Positions 1-5,119 of a stretch of 5,119 bases of DNA are shown piece after piece. Source of the DNA: Dethiosulfovibrio sp. (GTDB taxonomy: Bacteria; Synergistota; Synergistia; Synergistales; Dethiosulfovibrionaceae); assembly GCA_028709985.1 (NCBI GenBank), contig JAQUTB010000160.1:1-5119 (forward strand), in the 5' to 3' direction. A program made the translations under genes and the position numbers. The notes under the pieces were generated by a model. It had not been told where the DNA came from, made no database searches, and saw nothing but the letters and a program-made list of their open reading frames with translations. Position 1 is the first letter of the stretch. Every line of letters starts with the position of its first letter.

Positions 1-558
1 CGCCCTATCAAGGTCGTTGAAGGGCAACACCAAAGTGTCCTTTGCTGTTCCCTCGGTTATGCCAGGGCTGTTCGGGACCCCGAATGTGCGGGCTCCGCTC
101 CCGGCGGCCACCAGGATGGAGTCGCTGTGGCCGTGGTAGCATCCGTCGAACTTGACGATCTTGTTCCTGCCGGTGAAGCCCCTGGCCAGCCTCAAAGCCG
201 ACATGGTTGCCTCGGTCCCGGAGCTGACGAACCTGACCTTCTCCATGGAGGGAAACACCGACTTTACCGCCATGGCCAGCATAACCTCCTGGACGCAGGG
301 GGCGCCGAAGGAGGTGGACATCTCCGCCGCCCTCTGGACCGCCTCCACCACCGATGGATGGGAGTGACCCAGTATTAGAGGGCCCCAGCTACAGACGTAG
401 TCCAGATACTCCCTTCCCTCCACGTCGTAGACCCTGGGGCCCTTTCCTCTGACGTAGAACCTCGGTGTCCCTCCTACCGCCTTCCACGCTCTGACAGGGC
501 TGTTTACCCCTCCCACCAGATGGGAACAGGCGGTCTCGAACATGCTCTTGTTGTCCAT
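1..558 (-). CDS. hemL: Glutamate-1-semialdehyde 2,1-aminomutase (HemL), N-terminal part, runs off the left edge
   Basis: PLP-dependent cytosolic enzyme that converts glutamate-1-semialdehyde, the HemA product, into 5-aminolevulinate. The 186 visible codons read with no stop to the window edge and follow the family closely: GGVNSPVRA at residues 16-24, [16 protein letters not shown] at 53-68, TSFGAP at 82-87, the PLP-phosphate-binding [10 protein letters not shown] at 112-121, and GCYHGHSD at 139-146. The family is about 425-430 residues, so less than half is present, and the PLP-binding lysine lies outside the window. I chose the ATG at 556-558 because an AGAGAGG Shine-Dalgarno-like stretch (568-574) lies 9 nt upstream. 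An in-frame ATG at 565-567 abuts that stretch and would leave no spacing, so it is less likely; it would add three residues. The gene starts 20 nt after the cobA-hemD stop, so it is probably the next cistron of the same operon. The identification is very secure. Confidence 0.96.
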   Translation of the reverse strand, partial: MDNKSMFETACSHLVGGVNSPVRAWKAVGGTPRFYVRGKGPRVYDVEGREYLDYVCSWGPLILGHSHPSVVEAVQRAAEMSTSFGAPCVQEVMLAMAVKSVFPSMEKVRFVSSGTEATMSALRLARGFTGRNKIVKFDGCYHGHSDSILVAAGSGARTFGVPNSPGITEGTAKDTLVLPFNDLDRA

Positions 559-567
559 GATAGCCAT

Positions 568-574
568 CCTCTCT
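568..574 (-). promoter_or_regulatory. Ribosome binding site of hemL
   Basis: AGAGAGG on the minus strand, 9 nt before the ATG at 556-558. It decides between two in-frame ATGs: the other one (565-567) directly touches this site and has no usable spacing. The site lies in the 20-nt gap after the cobA-hemD stop codon. Confidence 0.6.
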
Positions 575-578
575 GTGC

Positions 579-2018
579 TTATCTTTTAAGTTTTACTAAG
601 GACGAAACCAGCCCCTGATAGGACGGCTCCTCCATCGTCAGTGGTTCCCTTTTGAAGATATCCCTCACCGCCTCGGCGCAGTGGATCCCCCAGGCTACAG
701 GGACGGTCCCTTCGGGCAGAGGGCCAAACAGGTCGAAATAGGCCTCCACCAATGCGGCGCTTCCGAATGCTACCGAGTCCAGCCCTGTCCTTTCCCAGCA
801 GGACCGATAGGCATCCTCCCCTGGAAGCCTAGCTCCCTCCATGGAGTAGGCCTTGAGGTCCAAGGGAATCGCCCCTGCCGTCGATACGGCTTGAAAGGGC
901 AGCTGGGACGAACGGGCGTTTCGGAAAAAACATACCCTGTCCCCCGGTCGAACCAGCCTGGAAAGGGCCTCAGCCAGCCCCTCGGAGGTCGGACTTGCGG
1001 CCTCATGGTCCGGCTCTATGCCTATTTCCCTGAGGGCTCTGGAGGTCCCGGGCCCTATGGAGACCACCTTGCCGCCTATCCTACGGAGGTCTAGAGCCTC
1101 AGGCAGGAGAGCCGCTCCTCTGGGGCTGGTCAGGACCAGCCAGTCCGATCGGGATATGGCATCTCGGTCCCAGTTATGCTCGAGCCTTTTTAGTTTAAGA
1201 AGGGGCAGGGAGTAGCAGTCCGCCCCCAGGGCCTCCAACTCCCTGGCGGTGGTCCAGCTCTCTGGGTAGGGCCTGACTATTCCCACCTGAAGCCCTTTCA
1301 ACGGTCCTTCCTCGGGCTTTAGCCCCAAAGACGCCACGTCCCCTAGGGCTATTATCGACGGGCTGGACAGGTCCTCCGGGACGGATTTCAAACTGAAGTC
1401 TCGTCTGGTGGAGCGCCCCCAGCCGCCCCAGTGTACCGACGAACAGGGAAGGTCCTCCCTTTCGCCGGACTCCATAAGCCACCGGGCTATGGACCGTCCC
1501 TTGGAGGCCCCCATATAGATCGCCCTGGTGCCACCGGCTTGGGCCATCCTTTCCCACAGCTCCCGGTCGTCTCGGTCTTCCTTTCTGTGGCCTGTCACCA
1601 GGGTAGCAGTCTCTGCCGAGCCTCTGTGGGTCAAAGGTATCCCCTGGGATCCCAGCCCCCCTATGGCGGCGGTGATACCGGGGACGTATCTCCATGGAAT
1701 TTGGGCCCTCTGGAGGGCCAGAGCCTCCTCGCCCCCTCTGCCGAAGACGAAGGGGTCCCCCCCCTTCAGCCTCACCACGACCTCAAACCTACCTCCCAGG
1801 TCCACCAAGAGGGCCTCTATGTCCTCCTGGGACGAAGAGTGTAGCCCCTTTCTCTTGCCCACCATGTGAAAGCCGCATCCCTCCGGGGCAATCTGTAGCA
1901 GGTCCGGGTGGATCAGGTCGTCGTGGACAACCTGATCCGCCTGGGACAGAATTTCTTTGGCCTCGGCGGTGAGCCATCTGGGGCCTCCGCATCCCGCTCC
2001 GGTTAAGTATACCGTCAT
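579..2018 (-). CDS. cobA-hemD: Fused uroporphyrinogen-III C-methyltransferase / uroporphyrinogen-III synthase (CobA-HemD)
   Basis: A 479-residue bifunctional protein. Residues 1 to about 235 are a SUMT domain, which methylates uroporphyrinogen III at C2 and C7 with S-adenosylmethionine to give precorrin-2. Visible motifs are the N-terminal glycine loop GAGCGGP (7-13), [18 protein letters not shown] (81-98), VPGITAAIG (112-120), GIPLTHRG (126-133), VTGH (141-144), YMG (168-170) and ALGDV (224-228). Residues from about 241 to the end are a HemD domain, which cyclises hydroxymethylbilane with inversion of ring D; it shows TSPRGA (297-302), [10 protein letters not shown] (320-329), PTSEGL (343-348), the [11 protein letters not shown] stretch (364-374) and VAFGSAALV (416-424). 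The HemD half is the more divergent, as is normal for that family. CobA-HemD fusions are known in several anaerobes. Unusual points: the loop is usually GAGPGDP, so a Pro and an Asp are replaced, and a WGGWG stretch (197-201) lies where family members usually carry a GTT-like segment. The ATG overlaps the stop of the upstream sirC-hemC gene as ATGA, pointing to coupled translation. Confidence 0.95.
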   Translation of the reverse strand: MTVYLTGAGCGGPRWLTAEAKEILSQADQVVHDDLIHPDLLQIAPEGCGFHMVGKRKGLHSSSQEDIEALLVDLGGRFEVVVRLKGGDPFVFGRGGEEALALQRAQIPWRYVPGITAAIGGLGSQGIPLTHRGSAETATLVTGHRKEDRDDRELWERMAQAGGTRAIYMGASKGRSIARWLMESGEREDLPCSSVHWGGWGRSTRRDFSLKSVPEDLSSPSIIALGDVASLGLKPEEGPLKGLQVGIVRPYPESWTTARELEALGADCYSLPLLKLKRLEHNWDRDAISRSDWLVLTSPRGAALLPEALDLRRIGGKVVSIGPGTSRALREIGIEPDHEAASPTSEGLAEALSRLVRPGDRVCFFRNARSSQLPFQAVSTAGAIPLDLKAYSMEGARLPGEDAYRSCWERTGLDSVAFGSAALVEAYFDLFGPLPEGTVPVAWGIHCAEAVRDIFKREPLTMEEPSYQGLVSSLVKLKR

Positions 2019-3376
2019 GACGACGCCCTCAGCATGGAGAGGGCCTCAGGGGAGGACAGCAGTCTTTTGCCCATCTCCCTGCCCAGGTCCTGGGCCTGCT
2101 CGTCGGTTGAGACCGGCCCCGATATGTCCATATCCACCGAATCACCTAGCTCCGAAAGGGCCTGAGCCCTGAGGTGGAGCGATTCTCCATCCCAGGACGA
2201 TACCGCGGCGAAGGGGACGTGACAGCCAACCTGAAGGGTCCTAAGCAGCTCCCGCTCCGCCAGGGCCATGAGCCAGGTCGGACGGTGGCTTATCTTCCTG
2301 GCCTCCTCGGCGAGAGCGGATCCCGTCCTTGCCTCTATGGCTATAATTCCCTGACAGGGCGACGGTATTGTGGGAAGCTCTGTCGCCATAGCGGGCTTTA
2401 TGCCCAGCCTGTCCAGCCCCGCCTTGGCGAGGACTATGCCGTCCATCTCGCCGGTATCCAGCTTTGCCAGTCTGGTGTTTACGTTTCCCCTTATGAGGGT
2501 GAAGTTGAGGTCCGGCCTGAGCTTCAGAAGCTGGGCCTTTCTCCTCAGGCTGGCGGTCCCTATCAGGGCCCCTTCCGGCAGTCCCTCCAGGCCCCCTGGG
2601 CAGGAGGATACCAGTACGTCGGAGGTGGCGGCCCTGGGAAGCACCGCCACCAGCTCTAGGCCGTCGGGGAGCAGAGTAGGTACGTCTTTAAGGCTGTGTA
2701 CCGCCCCGTCTCCCTTGCCCTCCAGTATGGCCTCCTCCAGACACTTGACGAAGGCGCCGTATCCCCCGAAGGAGGAAAGATGACAGCTCAGGTTGGCGTC
2801 TCCGCAGGTGGACATGGTTTTTATCTCCACCGTAAGCCCCAGGGACTGGAGGGCTCTGGCGGCCTCCATTGTCTGAGCCCTGGCCAAGGTGCTCTTTCTG
2901 CTGAAAAGGATCGGCCTCTCCCTCTCCGACTCCAGCCAGCTTTGGAGGTTCATCTTGAGGTCCGCCGAGGCCGACGGCGACGTGCCGAAGCTGCCGACCC
3001 CTATCAGGTGTCCGTCGGTCCTGAACTGGGCCGCCAGGGACCAGTTGCCAAGCTCTTTTGCGCCGCAGCAGTCCAAAAGACAGGGGCTTTTCACCAGGGC
3101 CATCACAGACAGGGTGTCCTCTCTGGAAAGGGCCAGGACGGCGATTCTGTGGGACGAAAAGTCCTCCTCGGTGACGGTCCTCCTGTGCCAGGTTATCTGC
3201 CTCCTGCCGGCCAGGCCCTGAAGCCCCGAAGTGGCCTCCGGGGACACCAGGGTCACGGGAAAATCGGCGCTGAGCAAGGTCCTTATCTTTCTCTCCCCGA
3301 CGCAGCCCCCTCCTACCACCAGAACGGGCCCCATGGAGCTGTCCAGCGCCGCCATCAGAGAAAATCTACGAGTCAT
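2015..3376 (-). CDS. hemC: Fused precorrin-2 dehydrogenase-like (SirC) domain and hydroxymethylbilane synthase (HemC)
   Basis: A 453-residue two-domain protein. Residues 1 to about 150 resemble the NAD-binding half of SirC/Met8/CysG-N, which oxidises precorrin-2 to sirohydrochlorin: a Rossmann loop VVGGGCVGERK at 20-30 and a GSFGTSPSASADLK segment (128-141) matching the family's STGGKSPALARRLR region. Residues from about 154 to the end are a full HemC (about 300 residues, normal length), which joins four porphobilinogens into hydroxymethylbilane. Its catalytic and binding residues are present: Arg160 and Ser162 in SRKSTLARAQ, GD at 192-193, Lys230 and catalytic Asp231 in HSLKDVP, SLRR at 276-279, RGNVNTRL at 296-303, and Cys385 in VGCHVPF, the attachment point of the dipyrromethane cofactor. 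The HemC half should be active. The SirC-like half lacks most of the usual C-terminal dimerisation/helical part and has no clear catalytic Asp at the expected place (LLDCCGAKEL, 100-109), so its activity is uncertain. The start is supported by a strong GGAGG upstream. It overlaps hemA by 11 nt and cobA-hemD by 4 nt. Confidence 0.93.
   Translation of the reverse strand: MTRRFSLMAALDSSMGPVLVVGGGCVGERKIRTLLSADFPVTLVSPEATSGLQGLAGRRQITWHRRTVTEEDFSSHRIAVLALSREDTLSVMALVKSPCLLDCCGAKELGNWSLAAQFRTDGHLIGVGSFGTSPSASADLKMNLQSWLESERERPILFSRKSTLARAQTMEAARALQSLGLTVEIKTMSTCGDANLSCHLSSFGGYGAFVKCLEEAILEGKGDGAVHSLKDVPTLLPDGLELVAVLPRAATSDVLVSSCPGGLEGLPEGALIGTASLRRKAQLLKLRPDLNFTLIRGNVNTRLAKLDTGEMDGIVLAKAGLDRLGIKPAMATELPTIPSPCQGIIAIEARTGSALAEEARKISHRPTWLMALAERELLRTLQVGCHVPFAAVSSWDGESLHLRAQALSELGDSVDMDISGPVSTDEQAQDLGREMGKRLLSSPEALSMLRASS
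2026..2030 (-). promoter_or_regulatory. Ribosome binding site of cobA-hemD, inside the end of sirC-hemC
   Basis: GAGGG on the minus strand, 7 nt before the cobA-hemD ATG (2016-2018). It lies within the last codons of the upstream gene, whose TGA overlaps the ATG as ATGA. This arrangement favours re-initiation by terminating ribosomes. Confidence 0.5.
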
Positions 3377-4490
3377 GGTCTACCCCCTCCGCTAGGACCC
3401 GCCATAGCCTGGACGAGTGAGGGCCCTGTCTGTCCAGAACCGGGGCCAGGACCGCCTTCGCCACGCTCCATGCCATCTGTCTGAGCACTTCCTCCGAGGC
3501 CCCGGTTTTCTGGGCGGTCTGGGCCGCTCGGCTCTCCACGATCTGCCCCACCCTCATCATAGCAAGCCTCCTGTTTGCGTCACCCTGGACGGTCAGAAGG
3601 TCCGCCCATATGGCCTGGGCGGTCTCCTGGGTCTCCCTCTCCAGCCTGGTCAGATCCTTTCGGTAGTCCTTGAGCAGTTCCTCGGACCTCTCCTTCAGAT
3701 GGTCTATGGACAGAACCTTACCTCCCATATCTCGGACCTGGGCTGATCCTCCCATGTCCATACACCAAGGGGAGTCGGGGCCACAGTCCATAATGGGCTC
3801 CGGCGAGGCGGTGGTGAATATGACCACGTCGGAGGCCTTGGCCTCCTCCTCCCACCGGTCCCAGGGCAGGAAGGACCCCCCTGTGGCCGATGCGAGCTCC
3901 TTTGCCCTGTGGTCGGTCCTGTTGGCTATGGAGAAGGGAATCTGGGAAGCCCTCAGGACCTTCGCCGTCTCCTCTCCCATCTCTCCGGCTCCGAGGACCA
4001 GGATTTTTATCGACGGCCAAAGGCGGTGTTCCCTGAGGGCCTGGACCATCAGCCATGGAATGGACGGGGCCCTGCCGGGATGGAACTCGGTCCTCAATAT
4101 GGAGGCGGCGTTGAGGCATCGCTGGACCAATCTGTTGAGGATCGGGCCGCACAGGTGTCTGTACTTTTCGTACTCCTTTTTGACCTGGGAGACCACGAAG
4201 GACTCTCCACAGGCCATGCTCTCCAGCCCTAGAAGGACCCTGATGAGGTGATCCACGGCGTCGAGGCCTTTTAGTGTCGAGAGCGGCATGGCGGGAAGGA
4301 TCTCCACCGGAAGTTCATTGCCGCTGTGGAGCATATACAGCTCTACCCTGTTGCAGGTGTGGAGGGGCAGACACTCGGAGATGGTTCCCTCCTCGACGAA
4401 CTCCTTGAGCTGGTCCAGGTCCTCCCATAGGCCGGACCTCTGGGATACGGTGCTGTTTCGGTGGTCCAGATAGACGCAGCTCAGGTTCAT
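3366..4490 (-). CDS. hemA: Glutamyl-tRNA reductase (HemA)
   Basis: Reduces glutamyl-tRNA(Glu) with NADPH to glutamate-1-semialdehyde, the first committed step of the C5 route to 5-aminolevulinate; the product passes to HemL, encoded downstream. Visible motifs in order: a family-like N-terminus (MNLSCVYLDHR), LPLHTCNRVELY (41-52) with the catalytic Cys46, the conserved His81 followed by LIRVLLGLESM (82-92), GES...SQVKKEY (95-107) corresponding to the usual GETQILGQVK stretch, and the NADPH-binding loop VLGAGEMGEETAK (165-177) followed by NRT (190-192). Residues from about 265 to the end form the helical, charged tail expected of the dimerisation domain. At 374 residues it is shorter than the common 410-450, with the shortening spread over the N-terminal domain and C-terminal tail. 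The ATG overlaps the TGA of the upstream methyltransferase gene as ATGA, with AGGGGG 7 nt upstream. The stop lies 11 nt inside the next gene. The key residues are intact, so I expect a working enzyme. Confidence 0.95.
   Translation of the reverse strand: MNLSCVYLDHRNSTVSQRSGLWEDLDQLKEFVEEGTISECLPLHTCNRVELYMLHSGNELPVEILPAMPLSTLKGLDAVDHLIRVLLGLESMACGESFVVSQVKKEYEKYRHLCGPILNRLVQRCLNAASILRTEFHPGRAPSIPWLMVQALREHRLWPSIKILVLGAGEMGEETAKVLRASQIPFSIANRTDHRAKELASATGGSFLPWDRWEEEAKASDVVIFTTASPEPIMDCGPDSPWCMDMGGSAQVRDMGGKVLSIDHLKERSEELLKDYRKDLTRLERETQETAQAIWADLLTVQGDANRRLAMMRVGQIVESRAAQTAQKTGASEEVLRQMAWSVAKAVLAPVLDRQGPHSSRLWRVLAEGVDHDS
3383..3390 (-). promoter_or_regulatory. Ribosome binding site of sirC-hemC, inside the end of hemA
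   Basis: GGAGGGGG on the minus strand ending 6 nt before the ATG at 3374-3376. It is the strongest Shine-Dalgarno match at the junctions examined and fixes this start over the later in-frame ATGs (residues 8 and 15), even though it makes the gene overlap hemA by 11 nt. Confidence 0.65.
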
Positions 4491-5119
4491 TCCCCTTCCC
4501 CCTGCCGTCTAAGTATCAGTATGGACAGATAGTCTTCGCAGGGGGTCAGGGCACTCTCTCCGACCTCTATACGTTCCTCGGGCAGTCCAGCTTTGGTTAT
4601 CCGAACCGCCGATGGCCATGGACCGGTCTCCTCCATCAGCCTGGGCAGATCCTTCCCCAGGGCGGAGGGTTTGTAGATTGCGGCGCAGTCGGAGGCGTGA
4701 AGGGAGTCCCTTAAGTCGGAATAGGGAGCGGTCCCCGGCAGGATCGACAGCCTCTCCTCTCCCATGGCCAGAAAGCTCCCTGTCCTGGCCGCCGCCAGTG
4801 AGTGGGCGGATATTCCCGGGATCAGCCTCAGCTCCATACAGGGGTCCAGCTTGCGCCACTGCATAAAGAGCCAAGCCACGGTGGCGTAGAGGGTCGAGTC
4901 CCCTATGACCGGCAGGGCTATGGTGGTGGCTCCCTCCCAAAGGGGGCGCAGTCTCTCAAGCTGGTCCAGTATCAGTCCGTCCCTTTCCTCCTCCCTTCCC
5001 TTCATGGGGAAGACGAAGGAGGTCCAATCTCGGTCCAGATGGCTCTTCACTATGCTGCCCGCCACGCTGGATCCTCCTTCCTTTGCGAGAGGGAGAAGGG
5101 CCACGTCGGCCTCCTTCAG
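4487..5119 (-). CDS. cbiL: Precorrin-2 / cobalt-factor-II C20-methyltransferase (CbiL/CobI type), C-terminal part, runs off the right edge
   Basis: S-adenosylmethionine-dependent methyltransferase that adds the C20 methyl on the corrin ring-contraction route to cobalamin, acting after CobA. The visible 210 residues belong to the tetrapyrrole methylase family. They begin with LKEADVALLP, matching the segment just after the missing N-terminal GxGPGDP loop, so only about 20-25 residues should be lost. The CbiL-type signature is VIGDSTLYATV (71-81 of the fragment), where the subfamily usually has GDPSLYST; it is followed by LIPGISAHSLAAA (99-111), a GEERLSILPG stretch (120-129) and ITKAGLPEERI (174-184), near the C-terminal end. 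A GTG at 5102-5104 is in frame, but the reading frame continues open past it to the edge, and the preceding residues fit the family, so it is an internal Val codon. The sequence alone does not decide between the cobalt-containing (CbiL) and cobalt-free (CobI) substrate; an anaerobic host would favour CbiL. The TGA overlaps the hemA ATG. Confidence 0.88.
   Translation of the reverse strand: MKEADVALLPLAKEGGSSVAGSIVKSHLDRDWTSFVFPMKGREEERDGLILDQLERLRPLWEGATTIALPVIGDSTLYATVAWLFMQWRKLDPCMELRLIPGISAHSLAAARTGSFLAMGEERLSILPGTAPYSDLRDSLHASDCAAIYKPSALGKDLPRLMEETGPWPSAVRITKAGLPEERIEVGESALTPCEDYLSILILRRQGEGE
4498..4503 (-). promoter_or_regulatory. Ribosome binding site of hemA, inside the end of the methyltransferase gene
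   Basis: AGGGGG on the minus strand, 7 nt before the hemA ATG (4488-4490). A second purine-rich run, AAGGGG (4492-4497), lies too close to the ATG to be the main site. The ATG and the upstream TGA share bases as ATGA, suggesting coupled translation. Confidence 0.5.

Noticed and set aside
127..378. Plus-strand open frames near the left edge (127-378 and 152-367)
   Set aside because: The minus strand of this stretch encodes highly conserved HemL motifs, which explains the region fully.
579..602. Possible terminator or promoter in the AT-rich stretch at the end of cobA-hemD
   Set aside because: There is only a weak CTTA/TAAG pairing, no GC-rich stem followed by a T-run, and no convincing -35/-10 pair. 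The stretch mostly encodes the lysine-rich tail of HemD, and hemL follows with a normal ribosome binding site.
1195..1695. Minus-strand open frame of 166 codons inside cobA-hemD in another frame; also 3718-4152 and 4509-4940 inside hemA and the methyltransferase gene
   Set aside because: These are out-of-frame shadows of conserved coding sequence, rich in Gly, Pro and Arg, with no family features.
2015..2018. Possible frameshift artefact joining sirC-hemC and cobA-hemD into one larger gene
   Set aside because: Both proteins have complete ends, and the ATGA overlap with a Shine-Dalgarno site 7 nt upstream is a normal coupled junction.
2696..3484. Long plus-strand open frame (262 codons) opposite sirC-hemC and the end of hemA; similar long plus-strand frames at 3670-4251 and 2174-2659
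   Set aside because: They lie antisense to securely identified enzymes, have low-complexity Gly/Pro/Arg/Ser-rich translations with no recognisable motif, and are expected by chance in GC-rich coding DNA.
5102..5104. GTG as the start of the methyltransferase gene
   Set aside because: The frame stays open to the window edge, and the five residues before it (LKEAD) match the family, so this is an internal Val and the true start lies beyond the window.

Overview
The window is a tightly packed, single-direction block of tetrapyrrole-biosynthesis genes, all read from the minus strand (right to left). In transcription order it holds: the C-terminal 210 residues of a precorrin-2/cobalt-factor-II C20-methyltransferase (CbiL/CobI type); hemA (glutamyl-tRNA reductase); a fusion of a precorrin-2 dehydrogenase-like (SirC/Met8/CysG-N) domain with hydroxymethylbilane synthase (HemC); a fusion of uroporphyrinogen-III C-methyltransferase (CobA/SUMT) with uroporphyrinogen-III synthase (HemD); and the first 186 codons of hemL (glutamate-1-semialdehyde aminomutase). 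The first and last genes run off the window.

Layout from left to right: hemL (partial, 1-558), cobA-hemD (579-2018), sirC-hemC (2015-3376), hemA (3366-4490), cbiL/cobI (4487-5119, partial). The gene junctions are 4-nt ATGA overlaps, one 11-nt overlap and one 20-nt gap. No promoter, terminator, RNA gene, repeat, CRISPR array or mobile element is visible, and no gap exceeds about 20 bases. The block therefore looks like the interior of one operon whose promoter lies beyond the right edge.

Together the genes cover most of the route from glutamyl-tRNA to precorrin-3-level intermediates: HemA and HemL make 5-aminolevulinate, HemC and HemD make uroporphyrinogen III, CobA methylates it to precorrin-2, the SirC-like domain would oxidise precorrin-2 to sirohydrochlorin, and CbiL/CobI adds the C20 methyl on the corrin branch. 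HemB (porphobilinogen synthase) is the one core step missing from the visible stretch. Linkage to CobA and CbiL, and the absence of hemE/N/G/H-type genes here, suggest the block feeds cobalamin (and perhaps sirohaem) rather than haem.

The sequence is GC-rich, uses AGG/AGA heavily for arginine, and contains compact fused proteins. This would fit an anaerobic bacterium; a Synergistota-like or clostridial-type lineage is my best guess, based on general impression and not on any search.

The most notable features are the SirC-HemC fusion and the unusual active-site region of its SirC-like half.
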